In this document: positions 13,574-19,970 of the stretch, in pieces | How positions within the stretch are numbered: the stretch's first letter is position 1 | Layout of the letters: each line of letters opens with the position of its first letter | Origin: Treponema_C sp050937815 | GTDB taxonomy: Bacteria > Spirochaetota > Spirochaetia > Treponematales > Treponemataceae | Assembly: GCF_050937815.1 (NCBI RefSeq) | Contig: NZ_JACDIJ010000021.1 | Location: 1 to 19,970, forward strand | Length of the DNA stretch: 19,970 nucleotides | Reading direction: 5' to 3' | The notes under the pieces: model-generated | The model's input: only the letters and a program-made list of their open reading frames with translations | What the model was told of the DNA's origin: nothing | Databases searched by the model: none | Translations under genes and position numbers: made by a program

Positions 13574-14578
13574 ATGAAAAAAAGCTTTTTTATTTTTTTC
13601 GTTCCGTTGTATACATCCTTTTTTATGATTTTATTTTTTTCGTGTGCAACTTCGAAACAAACGGAAAAAACGCCCGAATGGCTTACCGATATAAAATCCG
13701 TATATCCGGAAAACAGGTTTATCGCACTGATCGGAAGCGGTAAAAATCAACAGGAAGCCGAAAACGACGCCGCAGCATACATAGCTCAATTTTTTAGTAC
13801 CGAAATTTCACGGGAAACTTTTTCCGAGATAAAAATGTCGGAGGAAAACGGCGGTTTTTCCGCCGATAAAAGTATCGATTCAAGAGTCCGTCTTTTTTCA
13901 AAAGCCGTTTTTTCCGGCATTGTCTATGAAAAGCCGTTCTATGACAAAAAAAAGAACGTATGGTTCAGTGCCGCCGTAATAGATAAGCAAAAAGCATGGA
14001 TTCGGCTCGGACCGGAACTTTCCGCTTTGGAAGCGGAAATCGTGCGTTTGTACGATAAAGCTTTAACTGAAAAAGACAGCTTTACAAAAATAATGGGTTT
14101 AAAAAAAACAGAAATTTTGTGCAACCGCTTTAACGAAAAATTTATTTTTGCCCATGCCCTGAATCCGGCAAGCGCTGCACTTTACAATCATATCCAGACA
14201 ATACGCACGGCAGTACCCTTTGCGATTTATGAAGCGGCACAAAGTTCACCCATACATATACAAACCGAAAACGATCAAAAAGACCGTATAGCAATGCAGT
14301 TTACTAAAACGCTTGCCGCATTCGGTTTTCCCGTAACGGACGATATAAAAACGGCCCGCTATGTTTTAACCGCTCATGTCCGTTTGGAAGAAAAAAGCGG
14401 TGAGTTAATCGCAATTATTCCTTCGGTGCAAGCGGCAATTAAAAATCAAGAAGGTATTTTTTATTCATACGCAAAAAAAGGACAAAAAGTTTTATCGTAT
14501 ACTTTGGAGGGTGCGCGGCACAAAGCTTTTAGGCAGTTGGAAACGGATATAGAAAAAAGCTTTTTGGTGTTTGAATAA
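13574..14578 (+). CDS. LPP20-like lipoprotein
   Basis: A 334-residue predicted lipoprotein. The signal peptide is MKK followed by a phenylalanine-rich hydrophobic stretch, and the lipobox LFFSC gives a lipidated Cys24. Residues about 34-110 resemble the LPP20 domain: PEW near the start, then ALIGSGKNQQEAENDAAAYIAQFF, the usual G-x-G followed by an Ala-rich helix. The rest, from about 190, looks like a second mixed alpha/beta domain I do not recognise. ATG 13574 is preferred; an in-frame TTG at 13568 is possible and would only add two residues. AAGGA (13558-13562) is the ribosome site. The gene is 24 bases before the CsgG-like/BMP lipoprotein and almost certainly co-transcribed with it, suggesting a shared envelope role. 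Confidence 0.82.
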   Translation: MKKSFFIFFVPLYTSFFMILFFSCATSKQTEKTPEWLTDIKSVYPENRFIALIGSGKNQQEAENDAAAYIAQFFSTEISRETFSEIKMSEENGGFSADKSIDSRVRLFSKAVFSGIVYEKPFYDKKKNVWFSAAVIDKQKAWIRLGPELSALEAEIVRLYDKALTEKDSFTKIMGLKKTEILCNRFNEKFIFAHALNPASAALYNHIQTIRTAVPFAIYEAAQSSPIHIQTENDQKDRIAMQFTKTLAAFGFPVTDDIKTARYVLTAHVRLEEKSGELIAIIPSVQAAIKNQEGIFYSYAKKGQKVLSYTLEGARHKAFRQLETDIEKSFLVFE

Positions 14579-14602
14579 TTTTGAACAATATCGGAGATAA
14601 CC

Positions 14603-16867
14603 ATGAAAGATAAAAAAATCGGATGTATAATATTTTGCCGCTTTTCGGCTGTGCATTTGTTGACGCTTTTAAGCATATGTACTTTGCTGCTGGCGGCATG
14701 TACTACAACCGAAGTCGGCACACCGAAAGCACACACAGGCTCTCTTTATGCGGGGGCGGACGGTTCCGAATATACGGTTGCTGTTGACTTTAGATTAAAG
14801 TCGAAATTTTCCGAAAACGATGCTCAACTGTGCGCGCTTACGCATAAATATTTTACGGCAGGAATAAAAAAATATTCGGCCATTACTCTTGTTGAGCGTG
14901 CCGACCTTAATATGATTACACAGGTTCAAAAAGAATCGGAACAAGCATTTTTCGATGAAAACGATGCTTTGATTTTAGGAAAATTAAAAAATGCAAAATA
15001 CTTGATTTTAGGAGATTTAACGAATATAGGACAAAAATACAACCTGAGTGTAAAAGTCGTAAATGTTGAAACTGCCGTAGTAGAAGGAATGTTTTCAAAA
15101 AATTACAGTTATGCACAAATAGAATCGCACATTGCCGCATGCGAAGCATTGCTCGAATTGTTCAATGCGCTATCCGTTAAGCTCACTCCGAACGGGAAAC
15201 AAAATCTTATAACGGCTATAGATATTGCACATGCACAAATCGCGGAAGAAAATAATGATACGGCGGCGGCAATGGGTTTTTATACTAAAGCTTTTAATAA
15301 AAACGGAAACAAACAAACTTTGAAAAAAATACAAGCATTGCAAAGGGCAAAAAAAGTCGACTGGATTTCCGTTCAATTACAGATAAAAAATTTTATGCAT
15401 AATGAATTTGCCGTATATACCTATGTACCGCGCCCCGAAATGAGCGGGGAAAATTTTATAACACTGACATACTATGTTTCGGTTTTTCCCGATAAAGCGG
15501 CACTCGATACTTACACCGAATTAAAAAATCAAGCTGCAAAAACCGACGGAAGCTTAGGTTGGGAAGATTCGTTTTTTTTTCCGGATTACGAAATAAACTT
15601 TGCCTTGTATAATGCGGACGGCAAGCATCTCGGGTCGGCCGTTCGCTATTATGAAGCTTCACATATAAAACCGCCGGCAGTGCCGCTTACGCAAACGGAA
15701 TTGCGAAAATTTTATGAACGATATTATAAAATCGTTTTTACGGGTATCCCCAAAGAGAGTCTATACGAAACTGATATTTTTATAGACAAAATAACATTGG
15801 TAAACAATAAAGAAAAAAAATCAATTATAGCTTCTCCCGTGCGGATGCTTACGGAAAACGAATATAAGGACTTATTCCGACAAGATATAAAAAAGACTGA
15901 AAAAAAACAAAACAAAGCATTTACTGCCGCAATGATAAGTAACGGAACGAATATCGATGATGCATGGTTTGACCGGCCCGTATGGGAAGGCTTAAAACTG
16001 GCTGAAAAGGGATTAGGCATAAAAACACAGTATGTCATATCCGGAAATGACCGAAAAACCAATAATACATCACTGGAAAAGTTGCTAAAAAACGGATGTG
16101 ATATGGTTTTTTGCCCCGATCGATTTTCGGATATCGTCCTTGAATTCCAATCGCAATACCCCGGCACAAAATTTATTATTTTCCATACTGCAAAACCCGA
16201 AAATTTTCCCTCCGAAGATTTTAAAGACGGGCAAAATGTAACGCATATTATTTTTTCAGAGGCGGAAGCCGCTTTTTTGGCAGGAGCAGCCGCAGCGCTG
16301 CATGTGCAAAAGGGAAGTTTCGGCTTTATCGGGTGGGCTCAGGATTGGTTTTCGGATGCACAATACGACAAGGGGTGGCAGCAGGGTATCCGCTATGCAA
16401 ACGACTGTTTGGGAACAAACATAGAAATAAATCAAGAAAATATTGTATACAGAAACGATTATCCGGATATCCAAGAACGCTATATTGCACAAACCTTGTA
16501 TGAGCGAGGCGTAAACGTAATTTTCAGCTGTTATGATTTTGTTATCAATGAGGCAAAAACAAACAATCGTGCGGGGAAAACGGCGTGGACGGTCGGATTT
16601 TATTACGATAAGTACTTTGCAGGAAGTGTTTCGGAAAATTCGTCAGTTATATTGACTTCGGCAATTACGGATTTTACCCGCGTTTGTTTTGATATCATTC
16701 AGGGTGAACTGCGAGGTATCTTTAAAGGCGGAGATATTTTTTATTTAGGCGTACCTTATACGGGGTTGCCGGAAAATAATCCGAACCTTTCACTTGAAAT
16801 TCAAAAACAAGTATATGAAATTGCACGTAAAATCAAAGCGGAAGAAATTGTAATAGATTACGAATAA
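14603..16867 (+). CDS. Fusion lipoprotein: CsgG/FlgO-like N-terminus plus BMP/PnrA-type binding domain
   Basis: A 754-residue lipoprotein with lipobox LAAC (Cys33). Residues about 55-190 resemble the CsgG/FlgO fold: VAVDF, an ITLVERADLNMI strand-helix, then AKYLILGDLTNIGQKYNLSVKVVNVETAVV. A short TPR-like helical segment (195-250) and an unassigned domain (255-420) follow. Residues about 436-754 match basic membrane protein (BMP, PnrA/TmpC/Med) lipoproteins, periplasmic binding proteins for nucleosides and similar ligands: WEGLKLAEKGLGIKTQYV, GCDMVFCPDRFSDIVLEFQSQYPGTKFIIF, FSEAEAAFLAGAAAAL, GFIGW, GWQQGIRYAND. GGAG precedes the ATG. No ABC permease for a BMP ligand adjoins it, and the ECF genes nearby use a different capture mechanism. 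The BMP call is strong; the CsgG-like call is weaker. Confidence 0.8.
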   Translation: MKDKKIGCIIFCRFSAVHLLTLLSICTLLLAACTTTEVGTPKAHTGSLYAGADGSEYTVAVDFRLKSKFSENDAQLCALTHKYFTAGIKKYSAITLVERADLNMITQVQKESEQAFFDENDALILGKLKNAKYLILGDLTNIGQKYNLSVKVVNVETAVVEGMFSKNYSYAQIESHIAACEALLELFNALSVKLTPNGKQNLITAIDIAHAQIAEENNDTAAAMGFYTKAFNKNGNKQTLKKIQALQRAKKVDWISVQLQIKNFMHNEFAVYTYVPRPEMSGENFITLTYYVSVFPDKAALDTYTELKNQAAKTDGSLGWEDSFFFPDYEINFALYNADGKHLGSAVRYYEASHIKPPAVPLTQTELRKFYERYYKIVFTGIPKESLYETDIFIDKITLVNNKEKKSIIASPVRMLTENEYKDLFRQDIKKTEKKQNKAFTAAMISNGTNIDDAWFDRPVWEGLKLAEKGLGIKTQYVISGNDRKTNNTSLEKLLKNGCDMVFCPDRFSDIVLEFQSQYPGTKFIIFHTAKPENFPSEDFKDGQNVTHIIFSEAEAAFLAGAAAALHVQKGSFGFIGWAQDWFSDAQYDKGWQQGIRYANDCLGTNIEINQENIVYRNDYPDIQERYIAQTLYERGVNVIFSCYDFVINEAKTNNRAGKTAWTVGFYYDKYFAGSVSENSSVILTSAITDFTRVCFDIIQGELRGIFKGGDIFYLGVPYTGLPENNPNLSLEIQKQVYEIARKIKAEEIVIDYE

Positions 16868-16885
16868 TTTTTTGCCCAATAACGT

Positions 16886-18481
16886 TTATCCGTTTTTTAA
16901 TAAGTTGAATAAGCGTTCGGCTTCTTTATTGTCAAAGGCTCCGTGACAGGCAATACCGCCTTTTTCCATAAGAACGACTTCATCGGCGACAAGGCTTAAA
17001 AATTCAAAGTCATGGCTGATAATTAAAATCAGGTTTTCAGGAGAACGTATGGAATTGATAAGACGGGCGGTTTCTTTCATATGGAAATAGTCCATCCCCG
17101 AAGTCGGCTCGTCCATAATGATAATATGTGCACCCGAACCGACAGCAGCGCCTATCGAAACGCGCTGTTTTTGTCCGCCGGATAAGCTTAACGGATGACG
17201 TTCCTTTACTTCGCTTAAATTCATTTTTTGTAAAATCTCTTCGGTTGTAAAAATCGGAGCGGTTTGCGTACTGCTGCGCGGTTTGTTTTTGCCCAGCTCT
17301 ATTTCGTCTGCAACGCTTTCGGTAAAAAGCTGATAGCCGACATCCTGCAAAACCATATACGAAATTTTAAGGCGCTGTGCGGCCTTTGTTTTTTTTCCGT
17401 CGATAAAAACTTCATCGGTGCGGCTTTTTAACAAACCGGTAAGACATTGGGCAAGGGTGCTTTTGCCCTGTCCGTTTTTTCCCGTAAGCGCGATAATTTT
17501 ACCGAAATCAAGCTGCAAATTACGGACATCTAAAAAATCCCGCTTATCTTTCGGGAAACGGTAAGACAATTGTTCGATATGTAAAGAAGACGATTTTACC
17601 GAAGAAAGAGGGGCCGTTGAAGGCGGACAAAGCGGGCGCATTCGTTCGTCGGCAGGACACTCAAACGTGCGTTCGTTTATACTGACGGGACGGAGCAAAA
17701 GCTCTTTGCGTTTTTTTCCGCTTAAAGCTGCAAATTCTTTACGGGTAAAGGATTGCGCAATTTTTCCGTCTTTAATTAAAAAAGCGCGGTCGATTATATC
17801 TTTAAGAAAATACAGGCGGTGCTCGCTGATAATAAGGGTTTTACCCGCTTCTTTTAAAAAACGCAGTACGTCCGCTATTTTTTCGATATAGTATAAATCC
17901 AAATTCGAAGTGGGCTCATCGAATAAAAGAATATCGGTATCGGATGCGAGGGCCGAGGCAATCGCTATCATTTGTTTTTCGCCGCCGGAGAGGTTAAAAA
18001 TGTTGCGGTCGAGCAAGTGTTCTATATGTAAGAATTTCGACACAAAATCCAAGCGTTCGCGCATTTTTTCAAAAGCCGTACCCGTATTTTCGAGGGCAAA
18101 TACAATTTCGGATGTCGTATCCAAATTAAAAAACTGGGATTTGGGATTTTGAAAAACGGTTGCAACCGTTTTTGAAATATCGTAGATCGGTTTTCCCGTG
18201 CTGTTTTCGCTAAAAAGCCTGATTTCGCCCGACAGTTTTCCTTCATAATAATTGGGAATCAAGCCGTTTACCGCCCGTAAAAGACTTGTTTTTCCGCAGC
18301 CCGATATGCCGGTAAGTAAAACGCATTCACCTTTTTGTACCGAAAGGGATATGCCGTCGATGGCACTGGATGTACCCGTCGCGGCGTCTAAAGCGGCGGT
18401 TTCACCGTTTGAGGCGGCGGAACGGACGGCGGAACCGTATGCAAAAAAAATGTTTTGAATATCGACGGCGGAGTTTACCAT
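16886..18481 (-). CDS. ECF transporter double ATPase (EcfA1-EcfA2 fused)
   Basis: A 531-residue cytoplasmic ATPase made of two ABC domains in one chain, powering an energy-coupling-factor importer. Domain 1 has Walker A GISGCGKTS (58-66), Gln111, signature LSGGEKQ (164-170), Walker B LLFDEP (185-190) and His221. Domain 2 has GKNGQGKST (334-342), Gln379, LSGGQKQ (433-439), IIIMDEP (453-459) and His490. An Ala/Ser/Thr-rich insertion (about 18-40) sits in the N-terminal sheet of domain 1, and a proline/serine linker (about 265-300) joins the halves. The ATG overlaps the end of ecfT by seven bases, indicating translational coupling. The 3' end converges on the fusion lipoprotein gene, with 18 bases between them. 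Confidence 0.95.
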   Translation of the reverse strand: MVNSAVDIQNIFFAYGSAVRSAASNGETAALDAATGTSSAIDGISLSVQKGECVLLTGISGCGKTSLLRAVNGLIPNYYEGKLSGEIRLFSENSTGKPIYDISKTVATVFQNPKSQFFNLDTTSEIVFALENTGTAFEKMRERLDFVSKFLHIEHLLDRNIFNLSGGEKQMIAIASALASDTDILLFDEPTSNLDLYYIEKIADVLRFLKEAGKTLIISEHRLYFLKDIIDRAFLIKDGKIAQSFTRKEFAALSGKKRKELLLRPVSINERTFECPADERMRPLCPPSTAPLSSVKSSSLHIEQLSYRFPKDKRDFLDVRNLQLDFGKIIALTGKNGQGKSTLAQCLTGLLKSRTDEVFIDGKKTKAAQRLKISYMVLQDVGYQLFTESVADEIELGKNKPRSSTQTAPIFTTEEILQKMNLSEVKERHPLSLSGGQKQRVSIGAAVGSGAHIIIMDEPTSGMDYFHMKETARLINSIRSPENLILIISHDFEFLSLVADEVVLMEKGGIACHGAFDNKEAERLFNLLKNG

Positions 18482-19185
18482 ATATACATCCTTGTTCCCG
18501 CCGCAGCGACAAACACTGCGACAATATAGAAAAAAATAAAAACATCGGCAAGCATAAAGCGGGCGGTTTTATAGCGGACTTTTTTTCCGGGGGCATCGAC
18601 CCCCTTTGTGTGTCCTGCCGCCGCAAGTTCGTCTCCTATGCGGGACGCCGAAGACAAAAGGGGTACCATAACGTATTCGAGGGTAAGCAGGGGCTTTCGC
18701 ATAACGTTTGCCGCATTAAGGCCGATACCGCGCATTTTCATTGCGTTTTTTATATGTGCGAATTCTTCTTTTAAAGTGGGAAAAAAGCGGAACATAACCG
18801 CAACGGTTATAACAAGCGAATACGGCAGTTTTAATTTTTCAAGGGCGTTTATTAAAAGACCTACGGGAGTGGAATCGATAAGGTATTTTCCGGCGACAAT
18901 GGGCATCATAAAGCGGCGTACCATAAAGCAAACCGGTAAGATAACGCTTGTAACGCCGGGAATGTTTTCAGGCAAATAAGTAAGGCCCGCAAGAAATAAA
19001 AAAAACAACATCAACTTCAGCGCGGTACGGGCCTGTCCGTTCGTTAAAAACAAAAAGGCTAACAGCAGGGCGCTTAAAACTTCCGCATACACGGGTACGG
19101 AAAGGGTTATCGATACGCCCATTGCCAGTACTAAAAAAATCTTTGTTCTGGGGTCAAGGGTAAGTTTTATATTTTGACTGTGCAT
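18475..19185 (-). CDS. ECF transporter transmembrane component EcfT
   Basis: A 236-residue integral membrane protein linking the S component to the ATPases. Hydrophobic segments lie at about 15-48, 55-72, 78-98, 120-135 and 210-232. The cytoplasmic coupling-helix motif AMKMRG (148-153) fits the A-x-x-x-R-G signature. The second motif appears as AGHTKG (190-195), with Lys in place of Arg. DPRTKIFLV near the N-terminus is typical of the family. Only a weak GGGA lies before ATG 19185. The stop overlaps ecfA, while 201 bases of structured sequence separate it from the S-component gene upstream. Confidence 0.93.
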   Translation of the reverse strand: MHSQNIKLTLDPRTKIFLVLAMGVSITLSVPVYAEVLSALLLAFLFLTNGQARTALKLMLFFLFLAGLTYLPENIPGVTSVILPVCFMVRRFMMPIVAGKYLIDSTPVGLLINALEKLKLPYSLVITVAVMFRFFPTLKEEFAHIKNAMKMRGIGLNAANVMRKPLLTLEYVMVPLLSSASRIGDELAAAGHTKGVDAPGKKVRYKTARFMLADVFIFFYIVAVFVAAAGTRMYIW

Positions 19186-19230
19186 TTTAATTTCCCGTTT
19201 TTTATCTTATGCGTGAGCGATTGGAGGGGG

Positions 19231-19260
19231 GAGGTATATTTTTTTCAAAAAATATACCTC
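19231..19260. repeat. Perfect 14-bp inverted repeat upstream of ecfT
   Basis: GAGGTATATTTTTT (19231-19244) pairs with AAAAAATATACCTC (19247-19260) around only two central bases. It lies about 50 bases before the ecfT start. On the minus strand it is followed by a C-rich run, not by T residues, so it is not an ordinary terminator. Confidence 0.75.
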
Positions 19261-19287
19261 AGCATTTTTGACGACGCATATCGGCGG

Positions 19288-19358
19288 AAAAAATGCCGGC
19301 AGCCCCGCAAAGCGCGGCCGGGTTGTCAAAAAGTCGGTTACTTTTTTGACAACCCGGC
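19288..19358 (-). promoter_or_regulatory. Candidate attenuator between the S component and ecfT
   Basis: On the minus strand a 16-bp stem (plus arms 19317-19332 and 19343-19358, outer part GCCGGGTTGTC) is followed by an alternative stem. In that alternative, CCGGC (19321-19317) pairs with GCCGG (19300-19296), a small CGC/GCG stem lies inside, and the sequence then runs CA plus six T residues (19293-19288). The two structures share bases 19317-19321 and exclude each other, as in an attenuator. No known riboswitch motif was recognised. Confidence 0.45.
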
Positions 19359-19386
19359 ACGCCCGAAAAAACATCGTTTTTAATCT

Positions 19387-19968
19387 TTACACCAAGCCGG
19401 CTTTTTCAAAATGTTTTTTGAGAATCTTTTTACCCAAAAGTCCGCCGAGGATTCCGCCTGCAAAGGCGGTAGCGTAGAGAATAGGCATAATCCACCACGG
19501 AAGGTTTGTGAGTTCTTCGGCATAGGCGGTACCCATCATCTTTTCGGTGAGGGCAAAATATTGCTCTTTTAAGATAAAGATTTGCCAAAATGCGCCGCAA
19601 AGCCACAGGGACATTATCGAATAGCCTGCAATGCCGCCCTTTGCGGTGTTGTACCCGATTTGTTTACGAACGAATTCGGCAAGGGCGGCGACAATGAGCG
19701 TGTGTACGGCAACGACGGGGGTGTGTCCCATAAGGGTCATAAGACAGCCGGGTATGGCGGCGAAAATAAAGAGGCCGAAGGGTTTTTGTACCTTTGCAAG
19801 CAAAAACATCGCCGCAATGCCTAAAAGCAGGCTGACCGTAAAGGGAAAGGCCAAATAGGTAACAACTAAAAAGCCCAGCGGCATTCCGATGACAAAAAGT
19901 CCGGCAAAATAAATCACGGAGAAAATACCGATATTTATCAAATCCTTTAAAACCAATTTGTTGTTCAT
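19387..19968 (-). CDS. ECF transporter S component, MptD / Trep_Strep family
   Basis: A 193-residue integral membrane protein with five to six hydrophobic segments: about 10-30, 33-57, 64-80, 84-96, 112-132 and 155-180. It is the substrate-binding subunit of an ECF importer. Sequence and size fit the family I remember as Trep_Strep/MptD, found in Treponema and Streptococcus. The N-terminal KDLINIGIFSVIYF, PFGLFIFAAIPGCLMTLMGHTP, and LPWWIMPILYATAFAGGILGGLLGKKILKKHFEKAG are the recognisable stretches. The substrate cannot be read from the sequence. The ATG is at 19966-19968, two bases from the window edge, so its ribosome site and promoter lie outside. It is the first visible gene of the ECF operon. 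Confidence 0.9.
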   Translation of the reverse strand: MNNKLVLKDLINIGIFSVIYFAGLFVIGMPLGFLVVTYLAFPFTVSLLLGIAAMFLLAKVQKPFGLFIFAAIPGCLMTLMGHTPVVAVHTLIVAALAEFVRKQIGYNTAKGGIAGYSIMSLWLCGAFWQIFILKEQYFALTEKMMGTAYAEELTNLPWWIMPILYATAFAGGILGGLLGKKILKKHFEKAGLV

Positions 19969-19970
19969 AC

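Noticed and set aside
15724..16167. 147-residue open frame opposite the fusion lipoprotein
   Set aside because: It is antisense to a gene with clear BMP homology and has no recognisable motif.
16868..16885. Bidirectional terminator between the lipoprotein and ecfA
   Set aside because: The 18-base gap has no stem longer than four base pairs, despite nearby T-runs.

Overview
The window looks like chromosomal DNA from a spirochaete of the genus Treponema, probably one of the moderate-GC oral or gut species. This rests on an Rpn-type PD-(D/E)XK nuclease gene, an ECF S component of the type I know from Treponema and Streptococcus, two large treponeme-style lipoproteins, and a GGGtGRT/NifU-like gene pair. 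The species cannot be fixed by reading alone. There are no rRNA genes, no CRISPR array, no phage genes and no complete insertion sequence.

Layout. Positions 1-1340 are an accessory-looking segment: a 7-copy octamer array at the left edge, a 10-copy degenerate heptamer array that ends at the base before the stop codon of a minus-strand rpn nuclease gene, and a 12-bp direct repeat on both sides. Positions 1401-4623 hold a plus-strand core run, ndk-gpsA-ffh, behind one good promoter, then a small XRE regulator. A single tRNA-Asn(GTT) with its own promoter and terminator follows (4706-4860). Its terminator sits back to back with that of a minus-strand pair, iolG and malic enzyme (7151-4957), which are two bases apart. 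Further along the minus strand are a NifU/IscU-like scaffold and a GGGtGRT protein (9016-7301), an amino-acid-type dCache chemoreceptor (11318-9135), a second small XRE regulator, a dual-cysteine pyridoxal kinase of the ThiD fold, and a SAM methyltransferase. On the plus strand, 13519-16867 encodes an LPP20-like lipoprotein and a 754-residue lipoprotein whose N-terminus resembles CsgG/FlgO and whose C-terminus is a BMP/PnrA-type binding domain. Converging on it is a minus-strand ECF cassette: S component, EcfT and a double-ATPase EcfA (19968-16886).

How the parts fit. Most of the region is housekeeping: nucleotide and glycerophospholipid precursors, membrane protein targeting, NAD(P)H-generating carbon metabolism, Fe-S chemistry and vitamin B6 salvage. 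The parts most likely to be undescribed are the CsgG-like/BMP fusion lipoprotein with its LPP20 partner, the GGGtGRT/scaffold pair, the structured 200-bp gap between the ECF S and T genes, and the repeat-flanked rpn segment.
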